From NCBI GenBank assembly GCA_037968475.1, contig JBBKVO010000001.1:124001-188000 (forward strand): a stretch of 64,000 nucleotides of DNA. Direction: 5' to 3'. This stretch comes from SB11 sp037968475 (GTDB lineage: Bacteria > Bacteroidota > Bacteroidia > UBA8524). The position numbers and the translations under genes are program-made. Below the pieces are notes generated by a model. It saw only the letters and a list, made by a program, of their open reading frames with translations. It had not been told where the DNA came from and ran no database searches. This document shows, in pieces, positions 8,880 through 17,555 of the stretch (position 1 is the first letter of the stretch; every line of letters starts with the position of its first letter).

Positions 8880-11267
8880 ATGAAAAAACTACTGAACACT
8901 GTTGTATTAATTATCTGCTTTTCTTTTACCACACAGGCACAGCTAACGCAAACCATTCGCGGGACGGTTATCGACAAGGAAACCAATGGCGAGTTGATTG
9001 GTGCTGCCGTAACGCTGCTAAACACTACCCCTATAATGGGTGCAAGTACCGATGTTGATGGTAATTTTCGTATCACAGGCGTGCCATTGGGCAGGCAAAC
9101 TATACGTATTACCTACACGGGCTACAAAGAGGTGGTAATACCCGATGTTATAGTAAACTCGGCCAAAGAGGTAGTATTAAAAATTACGATGGAGGAAGAT
9201 ATTGTTGCCGCAACCGAAGTAGTGATAACGGCTAAAAGCGACCCCAGCAAAACCAATAATGAGTTGGTGATGGTGAGTGGACGCTCGTTTACTATCGACC
9301 AAACACAACGCTATGCGGGTGGCTTGGGCGACCCTAGCCGTATGGCTACCAACTTTGCAGGGGTAGCAGGCGGTGGTAACGACCAACGCAATGATATTGT
9401 GATACGCGGAAACTCTCCATTGGGTTTGCTTTGGCGATTGGAGGGCGTAGATATACCTAACCCCAATCACTTTGGTAATCAAGGGGCAAACGGTGGCCCC
9501 GTTAGTATTTTAAATAATAATACACTGGCCAATTCTGATTTTATAACGGGTGCTTTCCCTACCGAGTATGGTAATGCGCTTTCGGGCGTGTTTGATTTGA
9601 AAATGCGCGACGGCAATAACGAGAAGATGGAGTATACAGGTCAAATTGGTTTTAGCGGAGTAGAGTTTATGGCCGAAGGCCCTATTAAAAAATCAAAATC
9701 ATCGTTTTTGGTGAATTACAGGTATAGCACGCTCGATTTTTTAAGCTCGATGGGTTTTGATTTTGGTGGCAGCGGCGCACCGCGCTGGCAAGACCTTACC
9801 ATGAAACTAAATTTTGGCAAAACCCGTGCGGGTAATTTTAGTGCGTTTGCTATTGGTGGCCTAAGTGGAACTAATATTAACGACAGTAAAAAAACACACG
9901 AAGAGATAGCTAAACTAAGCAGCCCACAAGATTTAGATTTTAACAGCGGTATGTTTGCTACAGGTTTGGTACATACTATATCATTAAGCAAAAACAGCTA
10001 TATGAAAACGGTTATCAGTGCATCAGGCGAGCGTAACCGCACTACTGTTGATTCGCTAAATCCGGCAATACAAAAAATACGCAGTTTCGGTCGCGAAAGC
10101 TACTCAGGTCGCAATGCAATACACAGTTTTATCAACCAAAAAATAAATGCAAAAAACAGCCTTAAGTTTGGGGTAATCGCTACGCGTTTTATAGCCGGTG
10201 CCAACGATAGTTTTTTACGTGTTGATAGTACAGTGGCTGGTCAAAACTACTCGTCGTGGGTACACCAATACGATTATAAAGGAAAAGAAATGTACTTGGG
10301 GCAAGCATACGCCAACTGGAATTGGAAAATAAACGAAAAAGCTACCTTAAATGCAGGTTTGCACTTCAACCATTTGTTCTATAATAATAGTAGCTCGGTA
10401 GAGCCGCGTGCCTCGTTTAAATATAAATTGGCTACCCGCCAAAGCCTTAGCTTTGGTTATGGTTTGCACAGCCAAATGCAGCCCATACCTGTATACTTAG
10501 AGTTGACTTATTTGGACGATGCACGCACACAAAGTATACAAACCAACAAAAACCTAAACTTTACCAAAAGCCACCACTTTATAGGCGGGTACGAGGTATT
10601 GCTAAACCAAAATGTACGTTTTAAAACAGAAGCCTACTACCAATACCTAAACAATGTAGCCGTTACCCAAAACCCAAGCACATACAGTACGGTTAATTTT
10701 GGAGCTGATTTTGGTTTTCCTAATCAGGATAGTTTAGTAAACAAAGGTTTGGGTCGTAACTACGGGCTTGAGTTAACCCTTGAGCGATTTTTTAATAAAG
10801 GCTTTTACTATTTAGGCACTGTATCGTTATACAATAGCGAGTATTTGGCTAGTGATAATAAGTGGCGCAATACGGCCTTTAATGGCAATTTTGTTGCCAA
10901 TGCCTTGTTTGGCCGCGAGTTTAAAACCAAAAACAACGGTATACTTAGCTTAAATCTAAAAGTTACCTATGCAGGTGGCCGTCGCTATTTAGCTATTGAT
11001 TTGGAAAAGAGTCGTAGATTAGGATATGAGGTTTATGACGATAGCAGGGCTTATGCCACACGCCAAAAAGACTTTTTTAGAACTGATTTAAGAATTGGAT
11101 TTAAGAAAAACGGTAAACGTGTAACCCATGAGTGGGCTATTGACATACAAAACATACTAAATATACAAAACGTGTTGACGAGTCAGTACAACCAAAAAAC
11201 AGGCAATATTGAAACCTTTAATCAAATAGGTATATTCCCTGTACCGTTCTATCGCTTACAGTTTTAA
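8880..11267 (+). CDS. TonB-dependent receptor with carboxypeptidase-regulatory-like domain
   Basis: 795 residues from the chosen ATG, which begins MKKLLNTVVLIICF, a proper signal peptide ending TTQAQ; an upstream in-frame ATG would add ten unlikely residues. Residues about 22-110 form a carboxypeptidase-regulatory-like Ig domain (GTVIDKETNGELIGAAVTL). A plug domain follows (NDIVIRGNSPLGLLWRLEGV) and then a long C-terminal barrel ending in FYRLQF. Such receptors import siderophores, peptides or glycans through the outer membrane using TonB energy. No SusD partner follows, so it is not a classical SusCD glycan system. No cobalamin or other riboswitch was seen in the 200-base upstream spacer. 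The substrate is unknown. Confidence 0.88.
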   Translation: MKKLLNTVVLIICFSFTTQAQLTQTIRGTVIDKETNGELIGAAVTLLNTTPIMGASTDVDGNFRITGVPLGRQTIRITYTGYKEVVIPDVIVNSAKEVVLKITMEEDIVAATEVVITAKSDPSKTNNELVMVSGRSFTIDQTQRYAGGLGDPSRMATNFAGVAGGGNDQRNDIVIRGNSPLGLLWRLEGVDIPNPNHFGNQGANGGPVSILNNNTLANSDFITGAFPTEYGNALSGVFDLKMRDGNNEKMEYTGQIGFSGVEFMAEGPIKKSKSSFLVNYRYSTLDFLSSMGFDFGGSGAPRWQDLTMKLNFGKTRAGNFSAFAIGGLSGTNINDSKKTHEEIAKLSSPQDLDFNSGMFATGLVHTISLSKNSYMKTVISASGERNRTTVDSLNPAIQKIRSFGRESYSGRNAIHSFINQKINAKNSLKFGVIATRFIAGANDSFLRVDSTVAGQNYSSWVHQYDYKGKEMYLGQAYANWNWKINEKATLNAGLHFNHLFYNNSSSVEPRASFKYKLATRQSLSFGYGLHSQMQPIPVYLELTYLDDARTQSIQTNKNLNFTKSHHFIGGYEVLLNQNVRFKTEAYYQYLNNVAVTQNPSTYSTVNFGADFGFPNQDSLVNKGLGRNYGLELTLERFFNKGFYYLGTVSLYNSEYLASDNKWRNTAFNGNFVANALFGREFKTKNNGILSLNLKVTYAGGRRYLAIDLEKSRRLGYEVYDDSRAYATRQKDFFRTDLRIGFKKNGKRVTHEWAIDIQNILNIQNVLTSQYNQKTGNIETFNQIGIFPVPFYRLQF

Positions 11268-11293
11268 TAGTTATATTTAAACACGAAAAAGAC

Positions 11294-11326
11294 AGTGATG
11301 CGCAGGCCTTCGGCCTGCGCATCACT
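11294..11326. terminator. Strong perfect hairpin after the TonB receptor gene
   Basis: A perfect 15-bp stem (AGTGATGCGCAGGCC) closes on a TTC loop. The downstream bases are TAATTAAT, not a clean U tract, so it may act as a transcript stabiliser or weak terminator before the histidine kinase gene. Confidence 0.6.
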
Positions 11327-11348
11327 TAATTAATAAAATACTGACAAC

Positions 11349-12410
11349 TTGGGATTAGTAAAAAAAATAGCAAAGCAAAAAGGGTACATCACCATAATAT
11401 TGGGCATTGGCATACTTGTGCCCATGTACTATTTTTTACGGTTTTATTTTACCAACCAAGCTCCGGCAGAAAACGAAGATATTGAAGGCGGTTTTTGGGA
11501 TACTTTTATGTTTACCATTATTATGGCTACTGTACTATATAGTGCTAGTAGCATAATATCAAACTACCTTGAAAAAACAATGCCGTGGCGAGAGAACGGC
11601 AGCCGCAGGTTTTTTGTGCAAATTATTGCAACAGTATTTATCACCATAGTGCTATCGTCAACAGTAACGTACTTTTACTTTACGTACATGATGGATTGTG
11701 CTCATGAAAAAATTGGGCAATTTATATTTGATGTCAATATTATCTCGCTTATTATCACCATCATCATCACAGCATTGTCTGAAGCGGTATTTCTTTTTAA
11801 ACAATGGAAGCTGGCCTTGCTAAATGCTGAGAAATTGAAACAAGAAAACCTGCAATCGCAATTTGCAGCACTAAAAAACCAAGTCAACCCGCATTTTCTC
11901 TTCAACAGTCTCAATACCCTTGCCACCATTATCCCCGAAAATTCCGATCAAGCGGTTGAATTTGTAGAAAAACTAAGCAGTGTATACCGCTATCTGCTGC
12001 AATACAAAGACGATGAAACGGTGGACTTAAAAACGGAGTTGGATTGTATTGACGCCTATTTCTTTTTACAAAAAATACGTTTTGGCGATAATTTGCACGT
12101 ACACATAAATGTGCCACCCAATTATTATAACAAACAAATACCCCCGCTATCACTGCAAATACTAGTTGAGAATGCTATAAAGCACAATATAATTTCAGCC
12201 TTAAAGCCTTTGTTTATTGATATTTATATTGATGATGCAGGTATGTTGGTTACCAAAAACAAACTGCAAAAAAAGAAATCGGTAGAAAGCAGCACCAAAA
12301 TTGGCTTGCAAAACCTTATCAATCGCTTTCATTATATATTTAATAAAAGCATAGATATTTTTGAAACTGCCGATGATTTTATAGTGAAACTGCCGCTTGG
12401 CGATGGGTAG
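11349..12410 (+). CDS. LytS-type sensor histidine kinase
   Basis: 353 residues, starting at a TTG codon; no in-frame ATG lies upstream. Four hydrophobic segments fall near residues 12-32, 52-72, 88-112 and 128-150. A short coiled coil follows, then the His_kinase (LytS/YehU) box with LKNQVNPHFLFNSLNTL, phospho-acceptor His182, and an HATPase segment with VENAIKHN. There is no periplasmic sensor domain beyond short loops. The LytTR regulator downstream (156-base gap) is the obvious partner, the usual arrangement in Bacteroidota. The signal and target genes are unknown. Confidence 0.88.
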   Translation: MGLVKKIAKQKGYITIILGIGILVPMYYFLRFYFTNQAPAENEDIEGGFWDTFMFTIIMATVLYSASSIISNYLEKTMPWRENGSRRFFVQIIATVFITIVLSSTVTYFYFTYMMDCAHEKIGQFIFDVNIISLIITIIITALSEAVFLFKQWKLALLNAEKLKQENLQSQFAALKNQVNPHFLFNSLNTLATIIPENSDQAVEFVEKLSSVYRYLLQYKDDETVDLKTELDCIDAYFFLQKIRFGDNLHVHINVPPNYYNKQIPPLSLQILVENAIKHNIISALKPLFIDIYIDDAGMLVTKNKLQKKKSVESSTKIGLQNLINRFHYIFNKSIDIFETADDFIVKLPLGDG

Positions 12411-12566
12411 CGTTTAGCATTTTACATTTGGCATTTATCATTTATCATTTAGCGGAAAGAATAGGGCAAAGTATAAAAGAGATAAGTATAAAGATTTTTG
12501 AATGAGGTTTTCAAAGTGAGATAACTTAAAACAGGAGACTGTAAACTTAAAACGGATTACTAAAGA

Positions 12567-13328
12567 ATGAAGATAGTAATAATAGAAGACGAAGCCCCCG
12601 CCGCACGTCGTATAGCACAGTTGATAAAAGAATGCCGCCCCAATGCCGAAATACTGGGCCCTTTGGATAGTGTAGAGGCTGCTGTGGAATGGTGCAACAC
12701 AAATGCTGCACCCGATTTGGCTTTTATGGATATACAATTGGCTGATGGACTTAGTTTTGAAATATTTGAAGCTACCACCATTAAATGCCCTGTGATATTT
12801 ACTACTGCATACGATGAGTATGCTATAAAAGCCTTTAAAGTAAACAGTATCGACTATTTGCTGAAACCGATAAACAAAACCGACCTTGCCGCTGCTTTTG
12901 ATAAATACGACCAGCTAAAAGCCGCCGCCGCACCTACATTTGATATTAGCGAGTTGGTAAAAAACTTTAGCCGCCAAAACGATTATAAAAACCGTTTTTT
13001 GGTAAAACAAGGTCAACGCCTTATACCCATTGATATAGAAAATGTAGCTTATTTTTTTGCTGAAGATAAACTGGTGTTTTTGGTAACAAACGATAACCAC
13101 AAATACATTGTAGATTATACGCTTGAGCAATTGGAAGGGCAGCTAAACCCCAAACACTTTTTTCGTGCCAATCGTAAAGTGATAACTTCACTAGGGGCAG
13201 TAAAAGACATACACTTATCGTTTAACGGTAAGCTAAAGCTATACTTAAAACCTGATTTTACAGGTAAAGAAGAAACATTTGTAAGTCGCGAGCGTGCCTC
13301 AGAGTTTAAAAACTGGTTGGGTAATTAG
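12567..13328 (+). CDS. LytTR-family response regulator
   Basis: 253 residues. The N-terminal receiver has the acidic pair E7-D8, phospho-acceptor Asp55 (LAFMDIQLADG), TTAY at 79-82 and Lys100 in YLLKP. Residues about 145-250 are a LytTR DNA-binding domain (FLVKQGQRLIPIDIENVAYFF; HFFRANRKVITSLGAV). These regulators bind short direct repeats and are activated by a LytS-type kinase, here encoded just upstream. The 12411-12566 spacer has a small tandem run CATTTATCATTTA but no terminator, so the two genes may share a transcript. Confidence 0.9.
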   Translation: MKIVIIEDEAPAARRIAQLIKECRPNAEILGPLDSVEAAVEWCNTNAAPDLAFMDIQLADGLSFEIFEATTIKCPVIFTTAYDEYAIKAFKVNSIDYLLKPINKTDLAAAFDKYDQLKAAAAPTFDISELVKNFSRQNDYKNRFLVKQGQRLIPIDIENVAYFFAEDKLVFLVTNDNHKYIVDYTLEQLEGQLNPKHFFRANRKVITSLGAVKDIHLSFNGKLKLYLKPDFTGKEETFVSRERASEFKNWLGN

Positions 13329-13533
13329 TGCAAAAACTAGTAATGCACAATTTTAAGCCTCTTATGGATAAGAAAATATAAGGTGTTAAAACTTATTTTT
13401 TTTACCATAAATCCCCATAAAAAAGAAAAGTACTTTAGATAATTAGCTTTTTATTAGTTGATGTATTGCCTTGTATTACTTGTGTTTAGTTTTTCTAAAT
13501 TCAAGTATTAGATTTTTTCACCCAAAATCAATA

Positions 13534-13658
13534 GGGTGAAAACACCCTATATGATGTTAGTTTATAGCAAGTTATGTGGTTGTTAAATTGCATAAGCTCG
13601 TTGCATATATTAAATATTCTAGTTTACTTTGGCTTATTGCTAACTATCGATATGTACT
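13534..13658 (+). promoter_or_regulatory. Regulatory region of the ferritin-like/MNIO cluster
   Basis: The 13329-13701 spacer has no gene. It carries the palindrome GGGTGAAAACACCC (13534-13547) and ATGTGGTTGTTA (13574-13585), both shared with the region upstream of the TraB-like gene at 28-90. A second overlapping dyad (CACCC at 13519-13523 against GGGTG at 13534-13538) is present. A possible promoter follows: TTTG at 13628-13631, N19, then TATGTACT, a weak -7 box. AAAATGTAGGTA at 13661-13672 is the reverse complement of TACCTACATTTT at 243-254. Confidence 0.4.
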
Positions 13659-13701
13659 TAAAAATGTAGGTATACTATCATAAAAACTATTAAAAACACC
13701 T

Positions 13702-15003
13702 ATGAAACCACTTTTAACACTGGCCAAAGATTCTGATTCGCTAGCGCAAGCATTGCAGCAGGCTATCGATATAGAAATGGCAACCATCCCAGTTTATCTG
13801 TACACCTATTATTCTATCATTCGCAACCCTAATCAAGACCAAATACAAGCTGATTATACCAACACATTTATCAATGCAGGTATGCCTGCTGCTGAGGCAG
13901 CGCAAGCAGCTCTTGATAAATCGGCTGAGATAATGGTTTATGCCAACAAAGCTGGTGCTACAATAATGAGTGTAGTAATTGAAGAGATGCTACATATGTC
14001 TCTATCATCAAACATACATCGCGCCCTAGTGGGTATGCCTAAATTGGTGGGCATATCGCCTGAAGGTTGGCCTGTAAACCTACCGGGTCGTTTTCCTGCA
14101 TTGTCTATTGATTTAGCCTCTTTTTCAGAATATCAGTTAAAACAATTTATAGCCATCGAAAGTCCGGGTGGTACACCACCGCCAAATGCCAATAACATAC
14201 CCGAACATTGGGTATCTATCGGCGAGTTTTATGCTACCATTTTAGATTATATAGAAAAAAATATTAAGCCTGAAGATTATAAAAAATACGAAGGTCAACC
14301 CCAATTAGGGCCCGGTAATGACTACTACACCCACAACAATGTTGATACGGTGTATTACGATAAATACCACAAACCTAAATTTACTAATGCTGATGATAGC
14401 GGCGATTTGTTGATTATTGATAGCAATGAAGCGGTACGTCGCGCGATAAACACCATTGTAGAGCAAGGTGAAGGCACTATTTCTGATGACTATACTACGG
14501 ATGACAAACTAAACGATGAAGAATCGCACTACCGCAAGTTTGTTGATTTGAGAAATGAACTGCCCAATTTTATTAACGATGCCAAGTACTTTATAAAACC
14601 ATATCCTGTTAACCCAACAACGGCCAGTTACCCTGCCGATATACAAACAGTATCAAACCTGCTAAACGGTATATATACCTATATGTATATGTTGATGGAT
14701 GCTTGTTATCGCAATCCATTGCCACAACAAAGCGAGATATTTAATTTTGGTATGCACAAAGGCATGGTGTTTATGCTTAGCACCATGTGCGATTATATAA
14801 CAGGTTTAAAACTGCCCGATGGCAATTTTGCAGCCCCTACGTTTGAAAACTATAAGTTTTCGCCTGAAACGACTGCAAAAAGCCAACTATTGGCTATGTA
14901 CAATGCCATACCTGCAAGCCTAAACCCGCCAACAAGCCTACCGGGACGTATGGCTACATTGCCTGATATGAGTAGTATTGCGGGTCAAGCAGTAGCGTTT
15001 TAA
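13702..15003 (+). CDS. Ferritin-like (VioB-type) diiron-domain protein
   Basis: 433 residues. Residues 1-290 match the ferritin-like fold found in VioB-type proteins (IEMATIPVYLYTYYSI at the start). Candidate diiron ligands are Glu25, an E95xxH98 pair (EEMLH), an acidic residue among Glu175/Glu254, and E273xxH276 (DEESHY), the pattern of a four-helix diiron carboxylate site. No signal peptide is present, so the protein is cytoplasmic. It begins a same-strand run: Cys-rich protein 37 bases downstream, then an MNIO enzyme and its DUF2063 partner. The enzyme activity is not known; oxidative chemistry or iron handling for the cluster is an inference. Residues 300-433 form a helical C-terminal domain I cannot name. 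Confidence 0.75.
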   Translation: MKPLLTLAKDSDSLAQALQQAIDIEMATIPVYLYTYYSIIRNPNQDQIQADYTNTFINAGMPAAEAAQAALDKSAEIMVYANKAGATIMSVVIEEMLHMSLSSNIHRALVGMPKLVGISPEGWPVNLPGRFPALSIDLASFSEYQLKQFIAIESPGGTPPPNANNIPEHWVSIGEFYATILDYIEKNIKPEDYKKYEGQPQLGPGNDYYTHNNVDTVYYDKYHKPKFTNADDSGDLLIIDSNEAVRRAINTIVEQGEGTISDDYTTDDKLNDEESHYRKFVDLRNELPNFINDAKYFIKPYPVNPTTASYPADIQTVSNLLNGIYTYMYMLMDACYRNPLPQQSEIFNFGMHKGMVFMLSTMCDYITGLKLPDGNFAAPTFENYKFSPETTAKSQLLAMYNAIPASLNPPTSLPGRMATLPDMSSIAGQAVAF

Positions 15004-15040
15004 TTTTTTATACAACATCACCATTTAAAAAAAGAAAACC

Positions 15041-15628
15041 ATGTATAACAAAATATATTTCGACCATACTTGTGGTAGCAGTAGCAGCACCTGTGGTACC
15101 CCAAGTGATAATACTACAAACAATACCAGCAATACACCCAGCCCGATAGAGTTGCACGCCTGTATGGGGCTAAATGCTTGCAAAGGCCACGATAGGTTTG
15201 GTAAAAACAATTGTGCAGGTATGGGCTATTGTGCTACCGTACAGCACGTTTGCCATACCTTAAACAACTGTCGTGGGCAAGGCGGATGTGGCTTGTATGG
15301 CAGTGGCGAAGAGCAAGACTTACCTGCCATGAACGATTGCGCATGGAAAGGCAGTTGTGCCACACCAATACAAGCAGGTCGTTTTAGCACACAAGGCGAA
15401 AACACAGGCAAAAGCGTATGGGTATTAGCACGTAAACTTTTTGAAGAACGCCTCACCAAAGAAGGCCGCGAGTTTGGTAAACAACCCTTCCCTGAAGGCC
15501 CGCCTACATGGTGGTTGCGTACCCTAGGCTCGTTTGATGCCTGCGGTAGCAGCGGCGATATGAACTGCACCTTTGGTGAGAAAGAACATACTTGTGGCAT
15601 TTGCGGCAACAAAGCCGAAAAAGGCTAA
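15041..15628 (+). CDS. 15-cysteine protein, probable substrate of the adjacent MNIO
   Basis: 195 residues with no signal peptide. Cysteines lie at 11, 18, 41, 47, 58, 64, 71, 77, 83, 100, 106, 168, 176, 185 and 188. Five pairs keep exact C-X5-C spacing (41/47, 58/64, 71/77, 77/83, 100/106), with the pattern C-x-x-x-[N/G]-x-C as in CMGLNAC, CAGMGYC, CRGQGGC and CAWKGSC. A Thr/Asn/Ser linker (20-35) precedes this core; a 60-residue Trp- and Arg-containing segment separates it from a last Cys cluster with CGIC. Encoded between a ferritin-like protein and a DUF692/DUF2063 pair, it is the best candidate for a peptide whose cysteines are oxidatively modified, as in bufferin-type and other MNIO RiPPs. 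Metal binding is inferred, not shown. A plain zinc or iron-sulfur protein is the alternative. Confidence 0.75.
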   Translation: MYNKIYFDHTCGSSSSTCGTPSDNTTNNTSNTPSPIELHACMGLNACKGHDRFGKNNCAGMGYCATVQHVCHTLNNCRGQGGCGLYGSGEEQDLPAMNDCAWKGSCATPIQAGRFSTQGENTGKSVWVLARKLFEERLTKEGREFGKQPFPEGPPTWWLRTLGSFDACGSSGDMNCTFGEKEHTCGICGNKAEKG

Positions 15629-15674
15629 TACGCAAATATCCCACTGGGAGTAAAACTGAAAATTACAATTCCAT

Positions 15675-15714
15675 GCCTGCTCCCCCTCCTTGTGCTGTGA
15701 GGGGGCAAGCTGGC
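15675..15714 (+). terminator. Hairpin between the Cys-rich gene and the MNIO gene
   Basis: CCCCCTC (15682-15688) pairs with GAGGGGG (15699-15705), with imperfect outer pairing out to about 15714. No clean U tract follows. A leaky terminator or mRNA-stabilising stem would let the precursor be made in excess over the modifying enzymes; this is an inference. Confidence 0.45.
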
Positions 15715-15739
15715 AAACTCTAAAAAACAAAACAGCATT

Positions 15740-16687
15740 TTGACAACCTCAGAAGCATACACTCAACAACTGCAAAAATTGCCCAATTTAGGGCTAGGGC
15801 TTGGCCTGCGCAGTGTACACTTTAATCATATACTTGAGCATAATCCTCCCGTAGATTGGTTTGAGATAATATCAGAAAACTTTATGGATAGCGGCGGAAG
15901 ACCACGACAAGTGGTGCAGCAAATAGCCGAACGTTACCCTGTGGTGATGCACGGTGTATCCATGTCTATTGGTAGTACCGACCCGCTAGATTTTGACTAT
16001 TTAAAGAAGTTGAAACAATTGGCCAAAGAAATAAAGCCTGTATGGATTAGCGACCATCTATGCTGGACGGGTGTTTTGGGAAACAATACGCACGACCTTT
16101 TGCCTGTTCCTCTAAACGAGGAAACTCTTGCCCACATAGCCGAACGTGTGCTTACTGTGCAAGACTATCTTGAAAGGCCGTTGATACTGGAAAACCCTAG
16201 TGCATACTTAGCTTTCCAGCATTCTACCATGCCTGAGTGGGATTTTTTTAAATACCTTACGGAAGAAACGGGTTGCGGTTTGTTGCTTGACGTGAACAAC
16301 GTTTTTGTTACTTGCTATAATAACGACCTTGACCCTTTTGAGTATTTGAATAAAATACCTGCCGACCGTGTGGTGCAAATGCACATAGCAGGCCATCAGT
16401 TTTGTGGAACACATATTATTGATACCCACGATAGAAAGGTAATACCCGATGTATGGGAACTGTTTAGCTTAGCGTGGAAACGTACAGGCGGTGCATCGGT
16501 GTTGTTGGAGTGGGATAGTAATATACCTCCGCTTGAAGAATACCATGCCGAATTGCTAAAGGCAAAGGAGTTTATGAATGGGCTACCCAAAAACTTTGAC
16601 CATCAATACCGCCAAACGCAGGAACCACAAACGGTATCAAATCCACTTAGTTTTATCGTGCCCCAAATAGTGCCTACCAATGACTAA
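15740..16687 (+). CDS. MNIO enzyme (DUF692 family)
   Basis: 315 residues from a TTG start. It is a TIM-barrel multinuclear non-heme iron-dependent oxidative enzyme. Family motifs seen in order: GLGLR (20-24), ISENF with Glu46, MHGVS with His71, SDHLCW with Asp105, LENPS with Glu151, LLLDVNNV with Asp184, MHIAGH with His215, IIDTHD with Asp228, and LLEWD with Glu257. These supply the usual Fe ligands. Characterised members (MbnB, TglH, ChrH, BufB) oxidatively modify cysteines of peptide substrates, using a partner protein for recognition. Here the DUF2063 partner overlaps by 8 bases, and a Cys-rich candidate substrate lies upstream. The family call is firm; substrate assignment is by context. 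Confidence 0.9.
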   Translation: MTTSEAYTQQLQKLPNLGLGLGLRSVHFNHILEHNPPVDWFEIISENFMDSGGRPRQVVQQIAERYPVVMHGVSMSIGSTDPLDFDYLKKLKQLAKEIKPVWISDHLCWTGVLGNNTHDLLPVPLNEETLAHIAERVLTVQDYLERPLILENPSAYLAFQHSTMPEWDFFKYLTEETGCGLLLDVNNVFVTCYNNDLDPFEYLNKIPADRVVQMHIAGHQFCGTHIIDTHDRKVIPDVWELFSLAWKRTGGASVLLEWDSNIPPLEEYHAELLKAKEFMNGLPKNFDHQYRQTQEPQTVSNPLSFIVPQIVPTND

Positions 16688-17540
16688 TAAAGCAGCACAG
16701 GAATCCTCGTTTCCATTAAAAACCTTACAACAATGGATGCAAACCGTTTTGGTAACCCCTTTGGGTACCGATGGCGAGCACCCGTCAACACTATTGCCTG
16801 AGCATTTGCAGGATGATATTGAAAAGATAATCACACCATCTACACGCTTATCGGGAAGGCAAAGATTGGCCATATACCAACGCGGTTATATAGCCCGTTT
16901 GCGCGATTGTATGGCAGGGCAGTTTAAGGCATTACAGCACGCCTTGGGCGAAGAACTTTTTGAGGCTTTTGCTGATGAATACTTACAACAATACCCATCG
17001 GTTAGTTATACGTTATCCGATTTAGGCAGGCGTTTTGGGCAATATTTGCAAGAAACTCGCCCCGATAGAAATTTGCCACCAGACCAACGTGATGATTGGC
17101 CTGATTTTATGATTGAATTAGCTCAGCTAGAGTATAGCCTGCTGCAAATATTTGATACCACACAATCGGAATCGATTATTTATGCAGAAGCCAATACACC
17201 TGATGCTGATTTGAAAACGGCACCCATACTGCACATTTTTGCTTTTGCATTTCCTGTAAACCATTATTACCAAGCAGTACATAAAAACGAAAACCCGCCG
17301 TTGCCCTTTCAGCAAAAAAGCTATTTAGCTATTACCCGCAAGCACTACCAAATAGGTATATTCAACCTTAACCCCTTGCAATATTCCTTTTTAAGCCATA
17401 GGCAAAACAATCAACAGCAGCCTATACCCCAATCTTTAATTCAGTTTGCCAGTGATAATAGTATGAATATTGGCGAAATGGAAAGTTTGTGGCAAATATG
17501 GAAAGCCAAGTGGGTAGAATCGGGATTTTTTATTGTTTAA
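16680..17540 (+). CDS. DUF2063 partner protein of the MNIO enzyme
   Basis: 286 residues. The N-terminal half has the DUF2063 pattern: SGRQRLAIYQRGYIARLRDCM (59-78 and on), an ALGEELFEAFADEYLQQYPS segment (88-107) and LSDLGRRFGQYL (112-123). The C-terminal half is a less conserved domain of roughly 130 residues. Proteins of this family (HvfC, BufC) partner DUF692 enzymes and are thought to present the precursor peptide. The start codon lies inside the end of the MNIO gene, so translation is coupled. A DNA-binding role suggested for the domain in some databases is less likely in this context. Confidence 0.85.
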   Translation: MTNKAAQESSFPLKTLQQWMQTVLVTPLGTDGEHPSTLLPEHLQDDIEKIITPSTRLSGRQRLAIYQRGYIARLRDCMAGQFKALQHALGEELFEAFADEYLQQYPSVSYTLSDLGRRFGQYLQETRPDRNLPPDQRDDWPDFMIELAQLEYSLLQIFDTTQSESIIYAEANTPDADLKTAPILHIFAFAFPVNHYYQAVHKNENPPLPFQQKSYLAITRKHYQIGIFNLNPLQYSFLSHRQNNQQQPIPQSLIQFASDNSMNIGEMESLWQIWKAKWVESGFFIV

Positions 17541-17555
17541 GATTAGACAAGAGTG

